A DNA stretch of 64,000 nucleotides from Chlorops oryzae (GCA_020466095.1 CM035807.1:13929007-13993006); one strand, 5' to 3'; shown: positions 1 through 11,753, numbered from the stretch's first letter. The notes: generated by a model from the sequence alone, not told the origin. Numbers and translations: made by a program.

Positions 1-1
1 T

Positions 2-118
2 AACATGCTGAAGCCGAAGCCAAAAATCTGTTCAGACACCAGTATACAAAAACTTCATCAAAAATGTCAAAAAGCGACAGTCGTTCGTAAAAGCAGAAGA
101 AATTTTTATGCGTCATAA
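2..118 (+). CDS. Possible 3' end of an unidentified gene (partial)
   Basis: A reading frame is open from the left edge of the window to a TAA at 116-118, giving 38 basic residues rich in Lys, Arg and Gln (it includes MLKPKPKICSD and ends RRNFYAS). AT-rich sequence follows, with no further open frame before eIF2D at 334. I do not recognise the peptide. It could be the last codons of a gene that starts outside the window, or a chance frame. Frames of this length are uncommon but not rare in such DNA, so confidence is low. Confidence 0.25.
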   Translation, partial: NMLKPKPKICSDTSIQKLHQKCQKATVVRKSRRNFYAS

Positions 119-333
119 GTTAATAATCACATAAAATCTTCAAATAATTAAAATTTCAAACATATTCAACCATAAAAATGTTTCTATAATTATATGTAGG
201 GCAAATATAAATTCACAGTGCCGACTCAAAAAAAATTTAAGTGTTGTTGTTGATCAGCTGTTTTGTTTGCACGCTGAAAAGTTGATTTGAAAAATTGGCA
301 AATTTCAACCGTTGTCGTCGGATTCGTTCGAAA

Positions 334-2182
334 ATGTTCCTGAAAACCTACAAATCGAAAAGTCACACGCTACTGAGTTCCAGCCAGAAACGTCAATTCC
401 GTCAGAGATTGGAAAATTCCTTCAATGCGAGTCCGGAAGATCTTCAAATCCTCATTCCTGCAAAGGCAAACGTTACTCAAATAAAGATTGTGACGGCAAC
501 AAGCGTACAAACAAATGTGTTTTGCATTGACAAGCTGCCGATGTTCTTTGAGGCTGAGGTGGAAGGCAACGAGGTTCTGGTGCCAACACTGTATGCACTC
601 TGGAGTAAGTTAAATTTATTTTTTTTTTTTTATTTATTAAGTAATATAAATGAATTTTTTTTAAATTTCGATAGCTTTGCCAACACTTTTGCCTTATTTC
701 ACAACACATCCAGATGTTCTTCCACGTCTCTCGAATGGTGCTGATCTAATGCTACCAGGTAAGTGCATAATTGCTGAATATCCAACGCCACAGAATTAAT
801 TATGAATTCATTTTATTAGGCGTTATACCGAATGGGACGGGAATGAATAAATACGGACGTTATCAAAAAGGACAACTGGTTGCTGTTAATTTAACAACGA
901 ATATATCGGCCGTTGGAATTGGTACGCTGACACGTTCTACTGACGATCTCTTTATGTGTGGTGGTCAGGGATCTGCTGTAAAAATGCTCCATCTATTTGG
1001 TGATAAACTCTGGGGACACGAACCGAATCTAGTACAGCAAGTGCCGAATAAGCCACCGCAGCTGCCAACGAGGGAAGATTTTCCTGCACTAGGAGCAGAG
1101 CCAAAAAAGAAAGATCAACAAAATGTGGTATTGGAAACGAAAAAAACGATCGCACCGGAGCCAACACTTCAAGGTGATGAAATCGATGTAGAGAATCTAA
1201 AGATAACCGAATCAAATGACTTAGAAGAAGGCGAATCCGAAACAACTAACTCACCAGAAAGTGTATTGAAAAATGCATTTTTGACGGCTCTCAAGAATAA
1301 AGGGAAATCATTACAGCTACCCTTGTTAACTAGCAACTTTTTTCGTCTCTATGTTATGCCAGAAGCCAGTCAACCAATCGATATCAAAAAGACGAAATAC
1401 AAGAAGCTGTCAAATTTCCTTAACGAAATGGCTAACGAAGGCTTCTTGAATGTTCGCGAGGAGGCTAAGGGTGTAGATAAAATATGTTCGATAAATTTTG
1501 AACACGAAGAGCTTTTAAATTTTATAACCGACTACAAAACTCCCTCAGTGACTAATAACGAAAACGATCATTCAAATCAACCGCTTTTCCATTCTGAATA
1601 AAGGAAATGTATATCGTGACCGATGTAACGGCACCACTGTTTACAAGAATGGATTTCAAACGTGGCGAAGGCATACCAACGATACAAATAAAGAAAATCA
1701 TACGCGACTACACGTATAAACAAGCTTTAAAACCTGATCCCATAACAAAATGCTTAAGGCTCGATGATGTGCTTAAAAATATATGCGGCTGTACGGAGGC
1801 GACATTAAATGAAATATGTTCATTGGTCATAAAAAAAATGGAGCACAGCTTTCAAATGTGCAGCATCAAAGATGTTTCATCGAATAAGCCACTCATACAA
1901 ATGTCATTAGCAACCAGATCGGGTAATAAAAAGGTCACATTGGTCAGCAATCTGGAGTGTTATGGTATTGTTTTGCCGGAGTTTATAAAGCTTTGTAAGC
2001 AAGGAGCCGCAGCAAGCACGACGATTATCAAGTTACCGAATCAAAAGAGGGAGCAATTACAGATACAAGGAAACCAAGTTCGCTTTATATTTAATTTGCT
2101 TACGGAAACATATAAAGTTCCACCTAAGAATATATTAGGCCTTGAATTAGCCAAAGATGGAAAAAAGCATAAGAAAAAATAG
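334..2182 (+). CDS. eIF2D: Eukaryotic translation initiation factor 2D (ligatin), with a reading-frame break
   Basis: eIF2D delivers tRNA to the 40S P-site independently of GTP and helps recycle post-termination ribosomes. Exons read: 334-604, 675-758, then 820 onward. The ATG at 334 begins MFLKTYKSKSH, the usual eIF2D start. The order is the family order: an N-terminal MCT-1-like/PUA region (about residues 1-170, with VPTLYALW and GRYQKGQLVAV), an acidic linker, an SWIB/MDM2-like middle, and a C-terminal SUI1/eIF1 domain (NKKVTLVSNLECYG, QIQGNQVRF) ending in a Lys-rich tail. Total is about 560-570 residues, normal for the family. The frame open since 820 stops at TAA 1599-1601, and the rest continues in the -1 frame from about 1598 to 2182. 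Either a 56-bp intron (1548-1603, phase 0) or a missing A near 1598 would reconcile the two parts. The identity is very secure; the junction is not. Confidence 0.92.
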
Positions 2183-2218
2183 ACGTTTTTTGGAGAACAA
2201 TGTTTTTCTATTTCACAC

Positions 2219-2224
2219 AATAAA
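2219..2224 (+). terminator. Poly(A) signal of eIF2D
   Basis: An AATAAA hexamer lies 37 bp after the eIF2D stop codon, in the 230-bp space between two convergent genes. It is the only canonical hexamer close to the stop. Confidence 0.6.
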
Positions 2225-2412
2225 TATTAACATCAAATATTCTGTTTCGTTCAACATGGCTTTCGCTCATGGTTTATATTGTATATATATAAATATTTTT
2301 TTTTTTTTTATAAGAAACTTTCTAAATTATAACCAATTAGATCTTGAGAAGCAACTTTTCATCGGGTTAAATAAATTGTATCGCTAGGCGTAAACGTTTG
2401 GGATTTGTTCAT

Positions 2413-3317
2413 CTACTTGGCTTTGCCTTGGGCGGCGACAGCCTCCATAGCCTTTTTCACGGTCTCTTCATCGCCAAGGAATTTCATTGATACTACGGGC
2501 TTAAAGTTTTCATCCAATTCGTAAACAAATGGTATTCCAGTTGGCAAGTTTAGAGCCATAATTGCATCATCCGACATGCCTAGAAGAAATACAAATCTCA
2601 TTGAATATTTCATCATTATAAATTTTTTTTTTTTTTTCACTTACAATCCAAGTGTTTTACAATACCACGCAAACTATTGCCATGGGCAGCAATTATGATC
2701 TTTTTGCCTTCCTTGAGCTGCGGAATGATTGTCTCATTCCAGTATGGTAACGTACGTGCTATGGTCAATTTCAAAGACTCGAACATGGGAAATTCATCGC
2801 CTTTTGGCCCATCAGCGTAGCGAGAATCCTTTACAATAGTATCATAATAAGGATGACCTGGTTCCATCGGTGGCGGTGGAATATCGAAACTTCTTCTCCA
2901 AATTTGAACCTGCTCCTCGCCGTATTTCGCAGCAGTTTCTGCCTTATTAAGACCGGTCAAACCACCATAATGACGTTCGTTGAGACGCCAGGTCTTACAA
3001 ATGGGAATTCCTTCTTGTCCGGATTCGGACAAAATCGCTGCTAGAGTAACCTGGGCACGTGTCAAAACGGAAGTATGTGCAATATCAAATTTTAAACCGG
3101 CTTCCTTTATAGCTTTACCGGCAGCTTTAGCCTCTTCTTTGCCTAAATATTAGAATTCATGTTGTATACGTAATGCGAATTGCAAAAAATGTTGCGAATG
3201 TTCTAATTACATACCTTTGTCACTTAGATTGGCGTCGAACCAGCCGCAGAAAAGATTCTTTTGATTCCATTCCGATTCGCCATGGCGTACCATAACAATC
3301 TTGTATTTTCCAGCCAT
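2413..3317 (-). CDS. Pglym78: Phosphoglycerate mutase (2,3-bisphosphoglycerate-dependent)
   Basis: This cytosolic glycolytic enzyme interconverts 3- and 2-phosphoglycerate. There are three exons: 3317-3215, 3142-2645 and 2579-2413. All junctions are GT..AG and together give exactly 255 residues, the standard length for animal dPGAM. The catalytic motif [11 protein letters not shown] sits at residues 9-19, where His12 is the phosphohistidine. [13 protein letters not shown] carries the catalytic Glu/Arg, and the second active-site His is in AAHGNSLRG. The C-terminus is the typical [11 protein letters not shown]. The gene converges on eIF2D with 230 bp between stop codons. Flies have paralogues (Pglym78, Pglym87). 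The intron-containing, fully conserved copy fits Pglym78 better, but the paralogue assignment is inference. Confidence 0.95.
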
Positions 3318-3477
3318 TTTTCTAATACAATCAGTTACTCTGAGACCACGAAAAAAGGTTATTACAAGACCACCCTGTGAGCCGCTCAGTTTTAAAAAAT
3401 CAATGGTGTCGGCTCTTCTTTCGCATTTGACCTGCAAACGACTTTGACTTTGACAAATGACAGCTAGCTCGATTGCT

Positions 3478-3485
3478 TATCGATA
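3478..3485. promoter_or_regulatory. TATCGATA motif (DRE type) upstream of phosphoglycerate mutase
   Basis: A perfect palindromic TATCGATA lies 161 bp upstream of the Pglym start codon, with a second ATCGATAA at about 3508. In flies this octamer is the binding site of DREF, common in promoters of housekeeping and proliferation genes. The motif is seen; its function here is inferred. Confidence 0.4.
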
Positions 3486-3519
3486 GTCATGGGATTTGAT
3501 ACAAATCATCGATAACCAA

Positions 3520-4752
3520 ATATATGCGCGAATTAACGATATCGAGATATTAACGCCCCATTGGGTTTAAGCAAAAACTGTTATTTGAAAAAGCGCTGCA
3601 GATTTGCAATTTCATTCTTAACTTAAGGTTTGTTTTTATTTTTAATATTTACTCTTTTCAGAGCAAGATCTATTTTAAAAAATACTAGAAAAAATAAAGT
3701 AATTTTTGTACATTTTCGGAAAAAAAAAAACAACTAAGTATGTCTTCGGGGTTAACATTAAAAAATTTGAAATTTTGTCTGACAACTAATGAAAGCACAA
3801 GAATTTTTTATAAGTATTTCTTTTTTTTCTGCATGACAATTTACCTTTCCAAACGAGTTCCGCATCATTCTTGGAAACGCACGGCCCGCAGTCGCTAGCA
3901 TCATTTTTTCTTTCGAAATAAATTCTTTTCGCGTTCAAATTTTATAAAAACAAAATGATTTTGTATGACACAAACAATTTTCATTCCCACTTTTCGAGTC
4001 AAAATAGATTTTAATGAAGGCAATTGAAAATTAAAGTTGGGTGGATATCAATGAAGAAGTCGAAAAGAAACAAAAAGATGAGTGATAAGAACAGAGAGAA
4101 AGACTGAATGTTTAAAAATTGTGTGATTGTGTTCGGGCAATTTTCCAATATTTGGAACATGTCATTTTTAGACACAAATACATTCAAGCAATAGAATGGT
4201 ATTGGTTTCAGATTTATGTAAGGTCGTTTGGAATATATGTTGGCCTTAAAAATGTTTTTGTTGCTTTGTTCGAACCGTTTTCTGCTTTATCACATTTAGG
4301 TGATTTTTTCAGTTTTACAAGGAAAAATTTTGAAAATTCATCCTTTAGATATGCATGCATGCATGCCTATACATGCCTCGTAATCGAGTAAGCTTTCATT
4401 GAAAGAAAATTTATCAATTTATCCAATCAGCCACAAAATTGATGCCGGTTTATGATTTAAAATTGGGAGAAGAATAAACCAATGAGCGCGGCAACATTTT
4501 GAATAAGGAGCGAATGCAGCTCTGGAAATGCATGAAACAATTAAGGAGATTTCAAATTAAAGTCTTGTAATCAATATAACCGCATCAGGATTCGCATCGA
4601 TTTTTGTTAAATTAATTTTGCGCATCAATAACAAAATGTGGATAAAATAAATTTCACAAATGAAAATGAAATGTCTTTAATCACAAAAATACTTTTGAAT
4701 TTACACGACGATAAAAAAAACTTAAAAAATGTACTAACTAAGCATTGAAAAC
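3520..4752. other. Spacer without a supported gene
   Basis: This is AT-rich spacer between two minus-strand genes. I see no coding-like frame; the 90-codon frame at 4119-4391 has no recognisable features. A short TGCATGCATGCATGCC run lies at about 4350. The right end must contain the 3' UTR of the PAAT-like gene. Confidence 0.5.
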
Positions 4753-5627
4753 TTATTTCTGAACAGCATTCAAAATGTCATTTAACTTGGCCGAAACTTG
4801 ACCTTCTAATAAGTCCAAACGTTTCATAACTCTCGATTCCATCTCATCCATTCGCTTGTCAATGTAGATTTTTATCTCTTCCGATATGTTCTGGGTGAGT
4901 GCTTCAGTCGATTGCAGTGTTGGCGCTTTGCTGTACATCTGCAAAAGTCGCTTGCATTTGTCAGCATTGGGATTCAGTTTTTGGTTGGAACTCTCCAACA
5001 TCTTTTGAACATTTTCAATATTTATGCTATTTGGCAATAGAGTTGTGACACCATTTGGATTCGGAGCAATTTGTACGAGCAAGGCGAAAATGCAAATCTC
5101 ATCGGAACTTGTCAGCAGCTAGTAAGAAAACAAAATTAATTAATTTCGATGGAGCATGTATTTAAAGTTACCTTCAAAGTTATATCGCTTATTCCAGATT
5201 TATCAATTTCAATATCGTAACGATAGCTCTGAAGCTGTGCTAATTGGATATCGCTGTCTTCCTCCATTAAATAACCATGATCCGTCTCGTAATACTCTTC
5301 TTGAGGGCCTATAAATATTTCTATTTTCGGCACAGTACACAAGACAGTTAAAGCCGAAACCTTGTATCGAGGAAAAACTTTGAGCTGTAGCTCACATGTT
5401 TTCACTTCGTCAGCCACATTGCGGCGTAATAGTACTGCTCGTTCATCGAATAGAATATCTTCTGTTTTCGGTCTGGTTCGGAAGACGTCTTGTTATGATG
5501 GGAAAAATTTGGTTCCTCTAACTACTCACATGACAATCTCATCGTCTACGAGCTTTGTCTGTATAGCCTGCTCCCAATCGCAGCCACTTATCTTCTTCCA
5601 ATTACAGAATGTTTTGATTTTATCCAT
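4753..5627 (-). CDS. 254-residue protein resembling ATPase PAAT (C10orf88 family)
   Basis: Three exons join cleanly: 5627-5530, 5472-5172 and 5118-4753, with introns of 57 and 53 bp. They give 254 residues starting MDKIKTFCNWKKISGCDW. The N-terminal two-thirds look like a compact beta-rich domain (LQLKVFPRYKVSALTVL, then KIEIFIGPQEEYYETDHGY). The C-terminal 70 residues are a charged amphipathic helix (ISEEIKIYIDKRMDEMES, RVMKRLDLLEGQVSAKL) that ends at the stop. The arrangement, a domain with a short IGPQEEY-type motif followed by a terminal coiled coil, reminds me of PAAT, a mitochondrial ABC-transporter-associated protein. Human PAAT is longer, and I cannot align it here. The gene model is solid; the family name is tentative. 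Confidence 0.6.
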
Positions 5628-6166
5628 TGCTATAGAAAAAAAAAATTATTCATTGAATGACGTTTTGTATTCTTTCATTTTCATTGATTTTCGTTCATGA
5701 TTTCCTCATAATCATAATGTCAATTTCAAATTTTACCGCCAACTTGTAATCAGCTTTTACCCTATAAACAACCATTGACCGTTTTAATGATTTTCTCGAT
5801 TTTTAACATCTCATCTCAAACATATGCGAGCAAACAAAGAAAAAGTAATACTATATATATTGTTTATTGTATAAAACAAAGCTTTCCTTACCAATCTCAA
5901 TTAGCGGAAGTTAAATGGTTGAAAGCTTCAATTGTAAAATCCGTTTTATTTACAGCAACACTATTTATTAAATATTGTTGAGAAAAACATAAATTTCTCA
6001 ACATTTTGCTTTAGAATCCAAATAAAATATGAATCAGCGCTGCCACTTTTGGGTTTTTTTTTTTACCAAACTTGGTAGGTTTATTTTTCTTTAGTACCAA
6101 GCCGGAAATTGCACTACTTTCGAAGTGGCGAAATTGAATCCTACGACAAATCGCATTAATAACCCT
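5628..6166. other. Spacer between divergent genes, left part
   Basis: Intergenic sequence between the start codon of the PAAT-like gene (minus) and SLBP (plus), so both promoters should lie between 5628 and 6724. I see no TATA box at a convincing distance and no coding frame. Several chance open frames here lack any domain signal. Confidence 0.45.
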
Positions 6167-6414
6167 CAGGGCCTGATTATAGGATAAAGCAAATAGACCA
6201 TGGACCTAGGGGCCCGCAACCTGTAACCTAAATAAACTAATAATTAATTGATTTTTTTTTAAGATAATTTCCAAAAGTATTTTGGCGAATAGTATGAATA
6301 GTGGTTTTCCTTCCGTGAATATAGAATTTATTTGTTATTCCCAGGGAAAATAATTTTAAAAAAGGGGCCACTCAAATCCGGCCTAGGGGACCACAAATCC
6401 TTAATCCGGTCCTG
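6167..6414. mobile_element. hAT-type MITE, 248 bp
   Basis: The left end CAGGGCCTGATTATAGGAT matches the complement of the right end (GCAGGACCGGATTAAGGAT) with a few differences. A second motif, CCTAGGGG, occurs near both ends. The element is flanked by ATAACCCT (6159-6166) and CTAACCCT (6415-6422), an 8-bp duplication with one mismatch. Terminal CAGGGC plus an 8-bp duplication is characteristic of hAT elements. There is no coding capacity. It sits 310 bp upstream of the SLBP start codon. Confidence 0.7.
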
Positions 6415-6724
6415 CTAACCCTTTCATTTACTTACTTCTTATGAAGTTTGTTAGGAGTTGCCGGTGTTTTCACTGCTTCAAAAGTCATGGGCAGGGCTCG
6501 GATTTTGGTGACGTTTATAAATTTAGTGTATTAATGACATTTGTCATGCATGCAATAAATTCCGGCTGGGTCATAGCAAGCGAACAAAATAAAATCGATA
6601 TTTTAAGTGAATACCGAAACAGAAAATATTGGCCACACCAGCAGCACCGTATACATTTTGTGAAAAAGGGCGCGTATGTTTTGCAGTTGTTGCATTTTGG
6701 ATTTTATTATTCAGAATAAGTAAA

Positions 6725-7813
6725 ATGTCTGCAAACATTCGATCGGCCACCTCAAAAAGCCAGGAAACTGAGGCTGCCTCAGGAAATGTCTCTAGCTGGG
6801 CTGATGAAGTAACACGCTCCGAATGCAAAAGCGAAAACACAGTAAGTATACATAAAACCTTAACGCTTTGAAAAACGTCTCTAAATGTGGAAAAAATGAT
6901 ATATTCCTTCGAATTTCAACCCTCTTATTCCTGGCTCCGTCTCTATACGGACTTTTCTCGAACGAATTGCCCAAAAAAAAATTTTCAGATTGATTGGTCG
7001 TTAGTATGTATACTTTTCGTTGAAAAACAAAAAAAAAAATTGGTGCATTCGACTGTTAATAAATCTAAGGATATTGATAAAAATGTTCGAATTTATGAAA
7101 ATAATAATTTTTAGGTAGTGTCTCCACAAAGCCGGACTAAAGAAAATAATAATAAAATTTCTTTTTTATTTTTAGTCACGGGAAGAGTCCGCATCGCCAG
7201 AAGTCGATACTTCAACAAACAATCTCAGCACTTGTAGTAACAATTCGCAAGATCGACAAATTGGATTGGAGTTTATTGACGATGTGAATGAGGAAAAGTT
7301 CAAGCGACTCGTTCAGGAGGAGAAAATTAAAACTCCTTTCAAGCGTCGTCATGAATTGGATAGCCCCTCGTATAGTCCGACTAGTTCGGTCGCTAGCGAT
7401 GCTAGTAGCGATGGGAATGATTTCAAGGAAGAAAAACGTTTGCGCCAATGCAGTCAATCGTCTTCGAATTCTTCAAATTATGTTGAAAGCGATCCAGCTG
7501 TATTATCGCGTCGTCAAAAGCAAATCGATTATGGCAAGAATACACTAGCTTACGATCGCTATTTGGAGGCAGTGCCACGGTAGGTCGCAAATTATTTATA
7601 TAATATATAAATTCCTACGTTTTTTTTTTTTTTATTTACAGAGAAACTCGTACGAGCGATCATCCGAGGACACCAAATAAATATGGCAGATATAGTCGAA
7701 GAGCCTTCGATGGATTGGTTAAGATTTGGCGCAAGCAACTTCATCATTATGATCCACCGCAAGACGAGAACTCAGCTCTTGCAAATGATTCAAGCAGTGA
7801 AGAGTCTGATTAA
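6725..7813 (+). CDS. Slbp: Histone RNA hairpin-binding protein
   Basis: SLBP binds the 3' stem-loop of replication-dependent histone mRNAs and directs their processing and translation. Three exons, 6725-6841, 7176-7579 and 7642-7813, give 230 residues. The start is the first in-frame ATG ([10 protein letters not shown]). The RNA-binding domain spans about residues 142-212. It begins [19 protein letters not shown], then has the TPNK motif (the conserved phosphothreonine site) in [16 protein letters not shown], then the invariant HHYDPP. The N-terminal half is Ser-rich with SPSYSPTSS, consistent with cell-cycle phosphorylation sites. The C-terminus is DSSSEESD, the acidic phosphoserine tail typical of fly SLBP. 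The length is slightly below D. melanogaster SLBP. The gene converges on Rpn2 with 193 bp between stops. Confidence 0.94.
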
Positions 7814-7925
7814 GTTAAGTCTACGCAAAGATTAATCGATAAGCTAGCTCTGAGAAAAGAATGAGCAATTCTTTTCGGGTTATAAAACACCATGGTATTT
7901 ACGAAAAAAGACATGAGTTTAATTA

Positions 7926-7931
7926 TTTATT
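7926..7931 (-). terminator. Poly(A) signal of Rpn2
   Basis: On the minus strand AATAAA lies 76 bp past the Rpn2 stop codon, within the short space shared with the 3' end of SLBP. Confidence 0.5.
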
Positions 7932-8006
7932 TTTAACATTTAAATTATGAATACATTTAATTCGTTTGGGTACGAAAACTTAAACAACTATGAATAGCAT
8001 TCCCAT

Positions 8007-11000
8007 TTAGTCCTCGATATATTCGAATGGCTCTGGTGGTTCGGGCTCCTTCACGTCCTCATTCTTTGGACCATATGCTGCTACAGGTTCGACAAGTTCT
8101 TGATCTCCTGTTTTACCAGTATGTTGCATGACAATGATTCCGCCGATTGTCACATCTTTGAGTGGAACAAACGATTGACCTTCGGCCACACTTATGACTT
8201 TCAATTGCTGACGCATAATCCGTGCAGGATTTTGCAATATTTCGAAAGAAGGTTCTTTCTCGGCTTCTTTTTTGCTTTTCTCTTTTTCCGTTTTTTCAGC
8301 GGAAACGGAAGTCGAAGCTGCGCCTGCGCTAGCATCTTTCTCATCGTCCTTTTTCTTCTCTTTTTCCTTGTCGCTAGTTTTCTTTGTTTTCGTTTCATCC
8401 GATTTCGTTTCATCGACTTTCATTTTTGCATCATCATCTTTTTTGCTCGTACCCGCAGCAGCAGCAGCAGCAGCAGCAGCACTCGAGGATTCTTTACTAT
8501 CCTCGTCGACGTCCATTTTTTCATCTTCTTTTTTGTCAGCTGTCTCGCGACGCTTTTGACGTGCGGCAATTGACAGCACAGCGGTGGCAACTTTTTCGCG
8601 TTCTTCCGATTTCTTCTCTTCCAATGCAGCAGGATATGCATAAAGTGACGGTTTTGCATTGGATTTAAATTCCAATTTAGGCATTTTCAATTCAGAGTTT
8701 AGACCAATCACGCATGTAGGAGTAAATGCCAAAGACAGTGCATGTGCTAGCGGGAACCAATACCAATATTGGGTAAAAACTAACATGCCAACTACAGCTT
8801 GAAGATTCGTGTGACCAGTTCGTGATTGTAAGGAAAGCGTCCCGTTTCGTCCACAAGCATCAATGATACCTTGGGCTAAGATCGCGCCATATTTCGCCAT
8901 AACATCTTCGTGCTTATTGCTAATAACTTCTGCATACAACTGGCGGAAGAATGTTGTTTTCGGGCAAGTTTGATCCGTGTGCTGAATGAGTATCATAGCC
9001 GATGCAATAAGTGCTCCTTGGCGTACAAAATTAACGGGATCGAATTTGACCATGGGCTCTAGTAGCGCAATGGCTTCTCTTAGACCGGTGCCAGCACAAG
9101 CGATACCCAAAGCCATTGCAGCACCATATCGTACATGAGGATTATATGATTCAGCTAGCAAACTAACAACGGATGGGCATTGTTCTGGCGTGCGGAATAG
9201 AATAAATCCGATGGCAGTAACTGCAGCACGTCTTACATCATCGTTAACATCGGAAACAGCAACGTGCAATAATTTACGTATAGCCTTATTACTCCCGGTG
9301 CCATTGTAAGCCATGGCAATTGTATACATGCCAGAGCGACGCAAGACAGGATCCTTGTCCGTTGACAGACTGGTCACGAGTGGATCGGATTCCTCCAGAC
9401 GAGCGAACATCGTTAGTGATATACCAACGGCCAATCCACGCAAAATCTTTTCATGCTGAGTTTCTTGTGCATACGAAACCATATCTTCGATTGCTTGCGC
9501 ATTCTTCGAGCCTAACATAACCATACCCATTGCTATGCCAGCCGCTTCACCGGTAACAGCATCATCTTGATACAAATTGAATTTCAACTGTTCGTATAAA
9601 TCCTGACGATGTGTTCCCATAGCTGCTAGACCAAGACCCAAACAGCCGCCATGTCGTACATTTTCATTTTGTGCGTCTTTCAGCTGTTGCAGCAGATAAT
9701 CGATTATGTTAGCACCATGGTTCGCATGAATCAAACCCAGCGCATAGAGACCACCACCTTCTGAATAGCCAGAGCTTGGACCGCTCTCTTTCGGTAAGTA
9801 GCTTTGCATCAATGCAAGTGAATCCTTTTCATGACCACGATGAATAACACCTAACGAAGCTGTGGCAGTCAATTTCGCCCAATTCGTAGCTCTGGCTAGC
9901 CAGTCTAAATTATCACGCAGGAATTGATCTGATGTTGTGCCACTATGCATAAACGCATTGGCAATGACCGTTGCTGTGTGACAAATTGAAACACGCACAG
10001 CTTCCTTGGTGCCTCTTAAAATTTGTAGATCAGCATGATTACTCCTAATTAGGAATTGCAGTTGTAAGTCTATCGAGACTTCACCGGACAAAATCGATAT
10101 GAGTTTCTCGATATTCTTTTGATGAGCTTTCTCGGAATCATTTAACGAGTCGATCGTACGCTCAATTTTAACATCGCCTTCAAGATAAATATAACAAATA
10201 ATATTTTAATTGATAAAATAGAAAAACAATTTTTAAAAATGTATTATTACTAACCATCGTCGTCGTCGCTTCTTGAAGACTCACTAAGCAGTTTTGATTT
10301 CTCATCATCAGTCTTGGAACTATTTTCAACTTGGCTGCTAGTTGTTGTTCCTTGTGGCTTGAACGTACTAGGTAAAGCTGTAGGTATTGGAGCGGTTTCC
10401 TTTAGCGCTTGCAGCACCTTTCCCAAAAACTCTTGTGTTGCCGACTCATACAAATCGAAGGCAATTTGATAGGCCATCAATATGTTCGCCTCCACAGATG
10501 AACGTGTCAGTTTATCTAGTACTTCAGCCACAGCTAGCGGATCTTCAAGGAATATAAGGCACTGACACATATTCACGTAATCCGGAACACCCAAGTCACG
10601 ATAGAGTCCAACTAGACAACGTAAAACCTCATTGCGAAATCCACGATTTTGTATTAACGACATTGTGACATTATATGCATAAGCGAGCATTCCACCGACA
10701 TCATCTGATTTCATTATTGCAGCTTCAAATATATCCATACGGCGCGTCTCTAAAGCAATACCAAGCGCTTGCCGATATTGACCATCGTCCAAACATCGCT
10801 GTATCATTCGGTTAACAATGCCTTCCAATCGAGCATCAACAACTTTCGCTTCTTTAGGATTCTCAATGAATTCAACTCGCTGCGCTGTATAGAAATCAAT
10901 GCATTTGGCGATTATCGTCTCCGTATACTCGTTACGCGCATTGACATCGAATAAATCGCCAGCGCCCAAAGCATATGTTAATGCATCCTCGAATGAACCG

Positions 11001-11215
11001 AGATGATAGAAGACCTTGGAAGCTACCATACCAGCCAATTTGTTTTCGGGAAATGCACGATCTTCATGTAGCATTTCGATTTTCTCAATGGATTCGGATA
11101 TTTCAGGCCAAAATTCATCAACGATAACGTTCAGTTTCTCGAGAGCGAATACCTTTAAATCGGGCATCGACTCATCAAGGAGCGATATTATGCCCGCAGC
11201 GGATGTAAGGCTCAT
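8007..11215 (-). CDS. Rpn2: 26S proteasome regulatory subunit Rpn2 (PSMD1)
   Basis: Rpn2 is the large scaffold of the 19S base, carrying Rpn13 and helping substrate and ubiquitin-receptor docking. Two exons, 11215-10255 and 10177-8007, with a 77-bp intron, give 1043 residues; the fly protein is about 1020. The start [16 protein letters not shown] and the end [11 protein letters not shown] match the family. The middle (about residues 400-780) holds the proteasome/cyclosome repeats with recurrent [16 protein letters not shown]- and [14 protein letters not shown] units forming the toroid. The region from about residue 840 to 940 is a Lys/Glu-rich low-complexity insert with a run of alanines near residue 886 (GCT repeats), the least constrained part. 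The start codon is preceded on the sense strand by a long T tract and AG, suggesting a 5' UTR intron. It is divergent from RfC4. Confidence 0.96.
8455..8481. repeat. GCA/GCT triplet repeat inside Rpn2 coding sequence
   Basis: A (GCA)n run on the plus strand is read on the minus strand as about ten consecutive GCT alanine codons in the disordered linker of Rpn2. It is pure enough to be length-polymorphic. Confidence 0.8.
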
Positions 11216-11594
11216 TGTAAACTCTAAAAAAAAAAAAAAAAAAAAACACAAACAAATGAAGGCGATATTTTAATGACTTGCAAACGAACCTAACCTATCT
11301 TCTCCCACAACAAATATAAATTTGTATTCGATTGCTCTTTTTTTCGACGGAAACAATCAAATAAAAACGGACAATATTTTTTTTCACTTTATTTTATTCG
11401 TTTTCACAGTAAATTTACTAAATTATTTCTTCCGGCCAACAGCAAAATTGCTAAATCACTTTTTTGACAATAAGCGTTAGTGATCTTGGGACAGAGTCAA
11501 TATATGTAATTACTCGATATGAACTGAGTACTTTAGAAAGATTGGGGCAAGCCAACCATCCTAAAGCGAACACGACACGGTACTGAATTCAGTA
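11216..11594. promoter_or_regulatory. 5' region of Rpn2
   Basis: A 21-A homopolymer at about 11227-11247 is, on the minus strand, a T tract followed by TAG just before the Rpn2 start codon. This is a good 3' splice site, so the first Rpn2 exon is probably non-coding and lies around 11280-11470. No TATA box is evident. The exact donor and start site cannot be fixed from sequence alone. Confidence 0.4.
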
Positions 11595-11753
11595 ACTCGC
11601 CGGTCACACTTATGAAACATGTTTGAATGCATGAGAAAGAAAGAGAAACAAAGATTCAGAACATTCAACAAACAACCGTCTCTTTACTTTGCACGTCATT
11701 CTCTACTTACAAAATTGTTTCAAAACATGTTTTCATAGGTGTGACCGGCGAGT
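11595..11753. mobile_element. Foldback element 1 (31-bp inverted ends)
   Basis: The left arm, 11595-11624, starts ACTCGCCGGTCACAC. It is the near-perfect complement of the right arm 11723-11753 (ending GTGACCGGCGAGT), with one substitution and one inserted T. The roughly 100-bp middle contains AACAAACAACCGTCT, which recurs in foldback element 3. No coding capacity. I interpret it as a MITE. Confidence 0.75.

Noticed and set aside
1590..1610. Programmed ribosomal frameshift in eIF2D
   Set aside because: No slippery heptamer or obvious downstream structure is seen. A missing base or a 56-bp intron explains the data more simply.
6629..6724. N-terminal hydrophobic extension of SLBP
   Set aside because: The upstream frame has no ATG before 6725 and SLBP is a soluble nuclear and cytoplasmic protein.
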